A stretch of 64,000 nt of DNA from Cruorifilaria tuberocauda (taxonomy: Eukaryota > Nematoda > Chromadorea > Rhabditida > Onchocercidae), in NCBI GenBank assembly GCA_013365365.1, contig JABVXU010000030.1, positions 1 to 64,000 on the forward strand, given 5' to 3'. This document shows positions 1 to 16,381 of the stretch, piece by piece (positions within the stretch are counted from its first letter, which is position 1; each line of letters opens with the position of its first letter). The notes below the pieces were generated by a model that saw only the letters and a list, made by a program, of their open reading frames with translations, was not told the DNA's origin and made no database searches. Both the position numbers and the translations under genes were made by a program.

Positions 1-242
1 CCTAATCGGTGCACAATATATCTACGAAAGCACAAATCACAAGGCACCCACACGCAGCGCAACTGAAGAAAGAGACGCTTATAATGGTAAAAAATTAAAA
101 TGAACTTACTTAAATAGAGCATCACCAGCTAATACTCCAGAAATTTTGCATAATGTCAAAAAAGGATTGACATGCAGCGAGGATTACTTCGAAGCATTCC
201 ATGCGATTGAAGATGAAACATTAGGAATAAAAACGAATGATT
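1..242 (+). other. possible 3' coding fragment entering from the left
   Basis: Two overlapping plus-strand frames look coding-like but do not join. Bases 2-112 are open and read LIGAQYIYESTNHKAP and on. A second frame ends at the stop at 240-242 and reads SEDYFEAFHAIEDETLGIKT just before it. A TAG acceptor lies at 115-117. Splicing the two frames together would need an intron of about 33 bases, which is too short, so this is either the last exon of a gene lying mostly outside the window or decayed coding sequence. I do not recognise the protein. Confidence 0.2.
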
Positions 243-804
243 AGCGTGTAGTTCCTAATATATTTGAATTTTGGTAAGTAATAACTTTCACTTTACAAAG
301 AACTTCATTCCTTATGATAAACAGGAATGATAATGGAGAATTTGTGAGATCTGAAATCAGGAAATCTATGATCTAAATCGAGACAACAACCATGAGGTGG
401 CTAACAAAACATAATTCGGAAACAGATGGACAGACGGCGATAGTAATAATAATCTCGTCTATTGAAGAAAAAAAAACACACAGACACGTCTGGAGTCAGA
501 AGTGTCTTTCCGAGACTGTCTTCCTATCTTCCTCCTTCCCTCTATCTTTCTCATGTATTCTGTGGACATACAACAAATTAATAATGATAGCATAGCAACT
601 TCTGACCGGACGCAAATGAATCAGCAACGTTTCCAGAAAGCCTCGGAACACTTACCGTTTTTTGATCAAAAAACGCATGAATGCTCAAGCATGCCTACAC
701 TCATATAGAACAAAACGTCACAAATTACACCACAACACAACATACATTCTTTATGACTTACTGACAGACATGTATAACGTTCACGCACAGCAAACATGCC
801 TGCT

Positions 805-882
805 GCATACGCATACATTCATACATACATACACATCACCTGCATCCACGTACACACACACCCACATACAAACGCAACATTA
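805..882. repeat. CATA/CACA-rich simple repeat
   Basis: Degenerate run of CATA, CACA and ATAC units. Together with the 1982-2090 trinucleotide run it marks the 243-2455 interval as ordinary AT-rich intergenic DNA. No exon could be supported between 243 and 2455. Confidence 0.7.
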
Positions 883-1981
883 GTGAACGCATGTATGCCC
901 ATACACATATATAAACAAATAAATGTGTAAAATTTCACACTTGCGTACCTATTGCATTTTTAGTTTTTTACTATATCTGATCTATTTTCTGTTCGACGAC
1001 TCAGGAATGCGTACCTGCAAGCTATTAAAATTTCACGTTGCATGACTCGCCTTACGTGCTTCCACTATGTTTAAATTTTGCTAGTTTAACGGAATATTGG
1101 AAATTTCAGGATTTCTTCAGAATGCTTCCGTATTTAAATCATATCTTGAAAGTGATGCATGAGTACACTTGATAAGATTAATAAGTTTTTCGAAACTGAT
1201 CGCTACTTCAACTCTTCATGACCTTTTGAATTTAGTTCATCTATTTTGCAATCACTGTAGTTGCTTAGATGAATAATAGAAGTGACATTAGTAAGACTGA
1301 AAGAGAAGACATCGTATTATCATTTGATCCGTCAGCTTTAAAAGCACAGTGAACAAGTGAATGAACAAATAAAGATGGAGAAGTTTGAGATTTCTTCCCT
1401 GTTCTAATCATCATGTCCATGTTTGTCAAATCACTCTCCCATTACCAAGTCGAAGTTCTTCAATCTTCGGTAGTGAATGATAGTCGTGTAACAACTGCCT
1501 GCAAACTCTCACGTTTATTTCCATCTCTTTTATTGTCTTCCATTCCGTAGATCTATTTAAAGCTTCCATACAAGGCACATAATCAAATTTACCTTTCACG
1601 CATTCCTATAGTCCAAAGATCATCTCTTTCTTCCTTTCTCTCGCTCTCCCTCTCTCTTATACAAACCTATAATGTTTGCTATTTTCGCGTCAGTCTGTCT
1701 GTATTTATTTATTTATATCGCCTAATAACATGGAAGGGGGAAGAAATTGGTTAAAACAATATTAGCTGCTTGTTTCCTGAAATTCTTGCCGAGGAATGAA
1801 GCAATTCTCATAATTGATCGGTGAAAGGACTCGATCATTACAGATCAGTCAGTACCCATTTGGCCCTATACATTCAACTATTTTATCGTTAACAGCTCTC
1901 TATATGTTTGATCGTATAGAAATAACTGTTGAGAGTAATAAATAGACGAATAGTCAATTAAATCCACCAACAACGAACATT

Positions 1982-2090
1982 ATACTATTATTATTATTAT
2001 TGTCGTTGTTAGATGTTATTATTAATTATTATTATTTATTATTATTATTCATTATTATTATTATTATCATTGATTGTTAATATTAATTAT
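1982..2090. repeat. (ATT)n microsatellite
   Basis: Long imperfect ATT/TTA trinucleotide array, interrupted by GTCGTTGTTAGATG and ATTC variants. It lies about 370 bases beyond the 3' end of the ETS gene. Confidence 0.85.
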
Positions 2091-2455
2091 TTAATTGTTT
2101 ATGGAGCTACAAATAACTGTAGAAGTATGAACAATTATTTGTCCTATATTTGTTGATGTTATACAAAAGTTAATAGGATTCGAACATATTAGCAGTTATT
2201 TTTAGTCCGAAACTACAGACCGATTACCTATAGTGAATTCTCCAAGTTCAAATAATTTGGGCTAAATTTCACAAAGAACTTGAACTTTATTCGAGCGTTG
2301 AAATATGTGCTGATAAATAAATATTAGATTTTCTCACTCATTAAAATTCAGTCTTAATATGATAAATAGTTCCTTTGTGAAATGATTTCTAAAAGAGTGG
2401 AAACAGTTTGGATGATAAGGTGCACGAAATTTTTATTCTTCAAGCTATTCATATA

Positions 2456-7543
<5,088 letters not shown>

Positions 7544-7863
7544 TGGTGAACTTAATCAACAGGTAATGATACCGTAAGAAAATTTTGATAGTCTGCTACT
7601 GCGATAGCTACTCACTAGTTAACGTATAATAACAAGAACAGTGATAATAAGCGAAAATATCCTTTCCACACTGCTGATCAAATGATTCAAGAGCAAAGCT
7701 AAACTCTCGATTACTTTAAGCATCCTGAGCACTCAAAATGTTACTGCCAAAGCGATTGCCCACCTACCGTACTTCCTGCCGAGGTGCTTCCATAGCAACA
7801 TTTCATTGCTTGATTTGATGTACAAACAGACACAGACACAGACACAGACACAAACACACACAC

Positions 7864-7895
<32 letters not shown>

Positions 7896-9556
7896 GCATA
7901 CAACACATGCACACGTTATATATATGAACAAAAATATGGAGCAAAATTTTATCTACTTACATTCATTCAATCCACAGATGCTTTTCCTGCTTTTTGCTAT
8001 CCTTTTAGTTTTCGAATGTATTTTTTATTTAAACTGCCTCTTTATTACCGTCGCAGACTTCCGCATTAAATTCGTTTTTAGAAAAGAATAACCGACCCTT
8101 GGTATTCAGCTGAACATAAAATAAAGTACATCGAATTAGGCGGAACATAAAAGTGTTTCATTTCGTGCAAATAAGAAATTGTCTTCTTTTATTCGTAGTA
8201 GATGTCCAAAACTTTTCCAGGACACACTCAATTCAGCGACCAATGATTCCTACTGCAGATGAATCTTGTTTTCTCTCCCTAGAATATTGCAGATTTATCA
8301 CCATACGAGTACTTGAAATAAGACTTAAGCCATATCCATGCTAAAGCAAATCCACTTCACTTTACTTTCAACTGGATTTTGTCGTATTTAACGACAACGT
8401 AAGTGTCGCCAACAATTTCTTTGCTGATCAGGAATTACACCACTCTTCCTGCTAAAAATATTTGGAATAATAATGCATGACCAACAAGACTAACATCTCG
8501 AAACAAGAAAATTGAATTACAATGATGACGTAAATTTTTGGTCCTCTAACTCTGTTGGTTATATGAACTATATTACGTGTACTTTATTCGATTTCGTTGC
8601 ACAAATCCTGTATGTGATCCAAGTACTTCAATTCAATTTTAGAAAAAATTCTCGACACCTTGGAAGGCCATTTAATGCATAATTTCACTGAAAAGTCCCA
8701 CTGGAAAAGAAATGTAAGTATATTAAACCAGTATGAAATTTCACTGAATTTCGTAAAATGCACAAACGAACCTTAGTCACAAATTTTTAATACAGTTAAT
8801 GTACAATACTGTTTACAATTAACTGTAATAATAAGAAATCTTGGCCATATGAAAATTTATTGCAGCATATTTCCTAAAACCTCTGTAACTACGAAATTGA
8901 AGAAGAACTGTTCCATTCAAAAAAAAAAAAACCGCAAATTTGGTCTGCCTCTAACCTCGAAGCAGGCTTTTGTGCCTTCATGCAAAATTCAAATGTAAAA
9001 ATACCTAAGCTTATGGCCTTCGATTAATGAAATTTCGCTAACGAAAAACAAGGGATGAAAACAATACTATGACAAAACTTAATCTTGATGAGAAAGCGCA
9101 AAGATGTTACAAATAATAGATTAAGTCATCGCATTTCAACACAGCCGAACCATAACAAACACCAGAAAAATTAAATTAAAACTTATTTAGCTAATCGAAA
9201 TATAGATACACCTGCACCTCATTATGACAACTTACAATGATCATAAAATATTTGTAGAAAGAAATAAATTAGCAGAAAAAATAGAAAATCGAAAATTACA
9301 GAATACAACTATCCGAAAGGCATCAAGTATCCTTTAAATTCATAATTCAAATTTGTGCCTATGATGATGGCGACTCGAAACCCCATTAGACATGAAAATC
9401 TAAATTAAAATGTAAAATCAGAAAAGATATTGACGACACTTAATTTTTTTTTGCAAAATGTCATCAGCTGTTCAATTACTCCTGCAACCGAAACCACAAT
9501 CACCACAATGTTCTGTCCATTATTCTGCATAACTATCCAAAAAACAAAACCTAATT
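7544..9556. other. intergenic, upstream of ETS gene and downstream of lipase
   Basis: Apart from the microsatellite at 7829-7915 and a possible small upstream exon at 7768-7806, I see no coding exon. It holds the 5' flank of the ETS gene and the 3' flank of the lipase gene, both on the minus strand. Confidence 0.6.
7829..7915. repeat. CAGACA / CACATA microsatellite
   Basis: Compound simple repeat of CAGACA units, then CA, then CATACA units. It lies just upstream of the proposed ETS start region. Confidence 0.9.
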
Positions 9557-12500
9557 TCAAGATGCAGACGTTTCCATTATACCAAATGCCTCTTTGACTC
9601 GCTCCAAACAGATTTTGGCACCTTCACGACATTCAGGCGATACAAGTGTAAAATTCAGAAAACCATGTGGGAGATTATCGAGAAGATCAACTGCCATTAC
9701 TCGACCACCAGCATCTCGCATTTTTTTAGCAAATGTGATCGTATCATCCAAAAGTGGATCCAGATGGCACGCCTGTATTAAATTTGCCAAATAAGAGTAT
9801 ACAAAAGAATGAAGAAAATTTGAAAATCCTTACAATTCCGTGGCAAAAAGACTCTTCAAAACGTACCACAAACCAAGTTGGGGGCAGTTGCGCAAGATCC
9901 TCTGGTGATGCATATATTGGAGATATGAGTGGATCTCTCGGGACCTTTTTGTCTATTATATCAGCAATACATGATTTATTACAGTTATTTTTAGTTTCCT
10001 GGAATAATTTTAAATTATTTCCAAATTTATCCCGTTTTCCTTAAAAGCGCTTCTAATCATAATTAAATTTGCAACAAGGCAAGCGAACTTACCTTCTTTC
10101 CCGTCTTTGATGCCATAATAGGTGAAAGAGAAGCAATTCGGTCAAGTTTAAGCTTATCCAATGAAGATATCGGTGTTGATTTTTCGAGCCAATCAGAAAT
10201 ATTATCTAAAGCATGTCCTGCAGCCATAGCGGCTGCACCGGCAAGACTCTGACTGAGAGTTCGCTTATGTGCCTAGAAACTTTCAAGAAAATATTTGAAG
10301 ATGCAAACACTAGAAAAAATTTTATCAGGATACAAAATCGTTTCATATCAGTTATCAATCATAACTTGTTCTTTACCAGTACTGCAAGAAACATAAAATT
10401 AAAAATATACCAGCGATTCATTTCTAGCTACGATACTGTGAGAACTCAATGAAGTAAGCATAAATCTAGATCTCGTGGAACTTCTGATTGGTGTAACTGT
10501 TCGTGAAGGTAATTCTTTTGGAACTGTTGTCGACGGTGAATATAGCAAAGCTGTAAACTTTGAAATACTAGAAGACTGTTTGTTTCCATCCACATTTATT
10601 TTTTCTTCTTTTCTTTCCGGAGATTCTATACAGCCAGCATGATCCATGATAATCAAAGTGCTAAATAATTGATATTTGGCAAAAGAACCTTTAAGAGCAA
10701 TTAAAATAGAAAAAATTCTACTTGAAGGGCTAAATTTAAAACAATTCAAACGAAAGATATTTCTTATTTCGTGATCAGAATTGTAACATAACAAAGTTCA
10801 AGAATATGCGTACTTCTTAGTGAGTGGGTGAATTTTTAAATAGTCTACCAGCCGCCGATCATACATATTTAACGAAAGATGAATATGAAGTGGATCTGAT
10901 TTTACCTGGAATTAATTATCAAAACAAATTTTGATCAAAAAATTCAGTTTATGTAATTTTTTTATCACTCAGTCAGCTAATGGTGATACAACTAAAAGTC
11001 ATATAACAACGCGAGAGAATGCCAATTCCCCATCATTCTAGATGATGCAGCGAATAGTTCAATACAGCAAAGTTCAAGAATAAGCGTATTAATATCAAAC
11101 TGAGTAGCCTTAGCGGACAAACATAAATTCAGGAAATTTTTGGTCTTCGTAAATTCCTGTTACCAGTTTCATCTCACAATAAACTGCAGAGTCTGATTTC
11201 TTAGAACATATCTTAATGAACAATCAAGAAAGCACCTGAACGCCCGAGAGACAGGTATTATCTTCATCTTCTTCATCTCCTTCACTAACGTTGGTGTCCT
11301 CGACGAATCCTTGCTCATTTTCGGCTTTTGAAATGGTCGACATATTATGTATCTCCGTTGTGGATGCGATATCAGCTAAATTCACCAAAGAGACAATCGA
11401 TGAAGAGCCCTACAATGTTATTTATAATGCGGTTAACTCAACTTTCAAATATTAGTAATAAAAACTGAAAGTACACAAAACAACTGTGTTAAAACAAATC
11501 ACCTCCAGACCTACTGTGTCTCCTCTTTGCATTTTTTGTACTTGCTTCACATATTCTTGTAAGCTTTTGTGGCTACTTTTGTCAGTATCGTTCTGATCGG
11601 ATTTGTCACCACTTGCTGTGCGACTTACCGGTTTTCCAGTATAAGCTGATAAGGAAACGTTTTATAATATTAACAAATTAATCCAATTAATATAAGTATA
11701 AGTAAGCATTAATATAAGTAGTAAGCAAGAATATAATTAGGAACAAGTAATAAATTCATATCACAAAAATACTTGAAAAACATACCTGCAATACATCGCA
11801 ACACTACTCCCATGTGTAAAAGAGGATCCATGCAACTTAGCAGCCGTGATGGTGATGGAAGGTACTGAAGTACAGAAACATTGATTATGAACAACAAAAG
11901 AACATTTAAATCTATCTACAAAACAGCTCTCTAATCAATTAGAGAATAAACTGCAAAAATTCTAAAGCAATGGATAAAAATATTTAGAGATCTCAGAGGG
12001 CTTTATTATATAATATTGAACTTGTTATTTAAGTTTAACACTTTCCATCATTCCTTCTAGCTTCAAGAAATGTCAGAGACTATTTGGGTAAAAAATGAAT
12101 AGGTAAAAACCCACTGTCAAAGCATAAGGTATTGATTTCAGTATGTGACCTGGAAAAGAAATGGTGAATAAACGGTAACGATTCCATCCGGTATTCTCTT
12201 CACACCAAGTTGAACAAGCTTCAAGCTGACCGACATTATTAAATTACCACCTGCTGAGTCGCCGACCATACATATTTTCTCACCTGTCCAACCTATAAAA
12301 CAGCTCTAGGGTAAGTTAGAGAATTCGTAAGTGCAAAAATTCGTAAGTATTAGACACAAACCGAGTTGTGCTGCATTATTGATGATATATGCATATGCAT
12401 ATAATACTTCTTCAGTGGGACGAGGAAATGGATTTTCTGGTGCCAGTGAATATTCAACAGATACGATAGAACAATTGAGTAATTTAGCCCACACTCGCAA

Positions 12501-14652
12501 ATAAGTCTGGAAGTGATGCAAACAGAAATTACTTTAACAAGAAAACATTTCAGAATCTCTAAAATAACGAAGCTCATTACTTCATGAGATTTGGAGGTAG
12601 TTGCTACGTAACCACCACCGTGACAATGAAGTAATAAATACGGCGATGGTGGAAGTTGATTATGTGACCCAACAGGACTCTGCAAATGAAACAATATAAG
12701 TTAGCAGTTATAATTTGGTTTTTTTTTTTTTCCAGTTTTCTCAAAGCCTCACTTCCAAAAATTTAACTTTTAAGAAACTTACAAGCACTTGTCGATGATT
12801 GTATGATAAAACACGAATTTTGACTGGTCGAGGACCAGTGTAAGAAGATGGTTCTGGAATTTTCACAGTACCACCATTCGTAGTCGCCATTGTTATCGAT
12901 CCTACCCAACCGATTTCACGCAACTCGTTTATTGCCATATTCGGACAAAATATACGTGGGACCTGCTGAAAATAATCTCATTTAAAATAAAAAGAAATGC
13001 GAAATGATTATCAGAAGGAAAACAATCGAAGAAATTGTTTTCTTCTGTGAAATAAAAGGAAAACTTACACTACCAAATTCTGATAAATTCCAGAAACCTC
13101 TACAAAATTCAATGTCAGCTTCACGAGTTATCTGAAAGAAAATCCACGACCACGTACTGAATAAATAAGACTTGGAAAACGAAAAATGAAAACAAAAAAG
13201 CAAATAACTATGAATATCAGTACTAAAACCTTAACGATTCGCTTAGCTCTTTGTTCCGGACTTAAGATTAACCGAGGTGAATTTAGAAAAGATCCCAAAG
13301 TACTGTGTCCTTTTTCCCATGACAAACTGTAGATAGCAAGTATTATACCAATAAAGCGAAATATACGTCCGATTGAAGGCGGAAACTGTAAACAGAAATT
13401 TTACAGAAAGATAAAAAATAAATATTTAAGAAATATGCAGAACTTCGATTTCAATTCAAAAATCCAACTGGAAGGAGATAATTGCAAAAACTCACCTGGA
13501 AGCCCAACGGTCTTCCATAAAAGCATGATGGATCAAGCACTTCTATGCCACCTAGCATTGCTTGATACTTGGTATAGTCTCCACTAAGATCAGGAAACAA
13601 ACAGTCATCAGGGGCGCACACAGCTGCATCAATGACCTGTAGATCGAATGATTTAGGTAAGGTTTAAAAAACCTATATCAGTATATCAGAGAATCAACAT
13701 TCAACATCAAAATCACAAATAATAAATGAACAGACTACTGACGATACAGATATACACAATAATTTTGAAAAGAAAACAAACCATTCGTAGGGCTGAAACG
13801 AGAAAATTCACAACAGCACAGTAACTTTCAACTTCTTTACAATAATATGATGCACGAAACATCATCGTCTGCCGGTGTTCGATACAGGAACGCAAAACGG
13901 AGATAAGATGTAGCACAATCGTATCACATACACAAACTAGAGACCTATAAAGTTCATGGTTTTTTATAACATAGAAATTTGGGTAAAACACATGCATAGA
14001 GAAGCAAATGTCTCATACTGGCAAAAAACACACCGAAATCCATTTCCTGGGGTAAGCTTGTCGTAGTCATATCTAGGAGCCATGTCCTGCAGCTTTTTTA
14101 CAACGTCTGCAAATTATGAAAGCTCGAGATTAGGTAGATAAAATGATGAGAAAAAGCTTATGTAAGAATACTATCCATTGAAAAACTACCTCCCAAAGGT
14201 AAGGCGAGAGATGAAATTGTGTGACAATTTTTCTCTAATCGGTTAGAATACGTTGTCCAACTTGTGGTATTTTTGAAAAACCTTCCGTTATCATCGGCTA
14301 ACTGAAATAAATTTCTATATGGAAGAAAGGCCTACATGACTTGAAACAAAGTATCAACAAGCAAACAATTTACGACAAGTAACATATCAAGTTTTTTTGA
14401 TATACTTTGTGAAATTTTCGATGGCTCATTTCTCCCTCAAATCTTAGGAAAAGGAGAATTTTATTTTGATGAAACATTTATGCTTATATTACTGCTATAC
14501 TGAGCACTATTATTTGCTTTTTTTACCTCAGCTAACAGTGCGAATACGGCTGATCGCTGAACGGAGAGCTTGCCAGTTAAAGGAGCTTTATAACTCGTTC
14601 CTGCACCATCGAAATGGCTATCAACCACACTATTTTTTAGGATATTCATCAT
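9557..14652 (-). CDS. hosl-1: hormone-sensitive lipase
   Basis: Neutral lipid (diacylglycerol and cholesteryl ester) hydrolase of the HSL family. Nineteen exons, all phase-consistent, total about 889 residues: 14652-14527, 14301-14190, 14106-14034, 13944-13782, 13636-13496, 13385-13230, 13131-13069, 12965-12783, 12679-12581, 12506-12362, 12292-12150, 11864-11786, 11645-11503, 11409-11236, 10905-10814, 10660-10411, 10272-10093, 9998-9867, 9772-9557. The N-terminal HSL domain (1 to about 335) includes TPGNGFRSLV and DPSCFYGRPLGFQ, close to the vertebrate protein. The alpha/beta-hydrolase has the oxyanion-hole HGGG at 359-362, the nucleophile GDSAGG (S433), then SPSRLLSCMDPLL, catalytic D823 in LDPLLDD and H854 in LPHGF. 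An acidic, Ser/Thr-rich insert at about 500-770 corresponds to the regulatory module. The in-frame ATG is at 14652, but the exon is open to an acceptor at 14669, so a further upstream exon or a trans-splice site is possible. Complete and apparently functional. Confidence 0.95.
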
Positions 14653-14668
14653 TTGCAGCCCATCATGC

Positions 14669-16381
14669 CTAAACGAACAACTTAATATAAAATTATCTTG
14701 TTATTAACAAACGCAGTAAGAACGATGTTTGCATGAAATGAATTCTACTTCAAAGTCAAATTTCTTCTCTCCTCCTACTTTCGATCTCTTCAATGTGTTA
14801 TTTATCTTTCAGTTTTATTTTAATTTTTCATTTAGTCCCAAAAGCCCAACTGATGAGGATAATAAACGAATTTTCGGATGATCATTTGGTCTTTACAGTA
14901 CAGAGTATACTAATTATGATGAACTGTTAAATTAGCTGCTTTCAATCAAAATGTTTGATCAAACCGCGCAAAAGATGTACCACGATGGGAAATCGACGTA
15001 AGCTTAACTATATGTAAAGCATCGTCTTGAAATGCCACGGAGAGATCAAAAGTATTGAATTTTTGGCTTTAGCCTGAACATGTGACCTCTAATTAACAGG
15101 TAAGCTGTGAAGTTAAAACTTCTCATCTCACAGTAAAATGTAAAATCTTACAAATCTCGGAGTTCCAAATCATCTTTGCCTTTACACTCATACTCAAACG
15201 ATTTTTCTTCCAACTTTACACAAGGTGGAGAACTACGTGAGGAGCTAGCATGAATATTTTACTTCGAGCATCATTTCTAAATGAAGATGGAAATATACTT
15301 AAGATTCTAAATAAGATTTTCTGTGTCAGCGTACAACTCATTTAATTCTGGTACATTAAAATTCCCGCAAAGCATGGCAACTTTCTCTTCCTTTCCGAGA
15401 AAATTCCCTGGCCCACTTGCGTAGACACGGCCAACCGCAAAACACGTACGGTGAATTGATGTGGTGGTTGAGAAGAATGCGGCAATAGTTTTATCGATCA
15501 ACGTTGTAATCGCGGCAGTTAAACGTGGAACTTATTGCTTTCGATCAAACTTTCTCAATATATATTTTGGTCAGGAAATACAAGACTTGAAAACATATCG
15601 AAGTTCTGATATGTGCCTAGTTCGGAATGTTTCCAAATTCTCCTGTTTAAAAATTCAACATTTTGTGAAAGATTTTCATATTACAGGGAGAAAAAATGAT
15701 ATATTAATGATGGTGTATAATGTATAATAAGGATATTTTGACATCAATTTGAGGAAATTACTTATCTGTTTATGTATTTGTAGCCAAGTTTAGAGTGGAA
15801 CAGAAAAAATGAGACCGTTTTGTGGAAAGAAGGAGGAAGTGGAAGACGAATCAAATTTCATACACTTCATGCCTTTTCATTGGAAACCCTTTTCTTCAAG
15901 AAAACATATGTAATGTAGAACATAATGCAGTTGTAGTTATTTGATTTTTAGTTCGGAAATCGTAAAAAAGTTTATCGTGCTATAAGAAACAAGAATAATA
16001 GAGCATTTCTGATGGTGCTTTGTACTTGCTTCATGGCACGTATGTATACATATATTTTTTTATGCATAATTTGTGTTTTTCAGTGTACATTAAATTGTAA
16101 ACAGAAACGAAGACTAATCAGTTGTTGAAGTTAGGGATTATAATCAGTATTCGCATTTACTTGTCAAGTTATTGAACAAGCTTTTTGCAAATTGGTAAGT
16201 GTTTAGATCCATTTTTATTTCAGGATTTTGTCGGCATTTGTAAATTCTTCATAACGATATCCTCTTATATTTTAAATGTTGATTTTAATTTTCCATATTT
16301 TTTAGTCGGGATTATAATGCCTCTAAAATTTGAAATTAAATGTTTTCAAGTGTATGGCTTCTTTTTGTAGGGTGCGACAGT
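14669..16381. promoter_or_regulatory. shared upstream region of hosl-1 and atg-2
   Basis: The two genes are transcribed away from each other from this 1.7 kb interval, so it should carry both promoters. The TTTTTGTAG at 16362-16370, 11 bases before the atg-2 ATG, is an acceptor for either a 5' UTR intron or spliced-leader addition. The GTTTAG at 14674-14669 could play the same role for the lipase. A separate coding-like stretch at 15307-15538 is listed on its own. No TATA box or other element could be assigned. Confidence 0.5.
15307..15538 (-). CDS. possible coding exon, unidentified
   Basis: A 77-codon open stretch on the minus strand ends in TAG at 15307 and is less AT-rich than its surroundings. 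It reads VPRLTAAITTLIDKTIAAFF, later VGRVYASGPGNFLGKEEKV and NFNVPELNELYADTENL. There is no ATG near its start; it begins just after an AATAAG that could be a weak acceptor. It contains a strong internal donor-like GTACGT at about 15453. It might be the last exon of a small minus-strand gene, but I could not find its other exons and do not recognise the family. Confidence 0.25.

Noticed and set aside
7741..7944. 67-codon minus ORF rich in Val-Tyr and Val-Ser repeats
   Set aside because: Most of it is translation of the CA microsatellite. Only the last 13 codons before a GTAGGT donor are considered as a possible exon.
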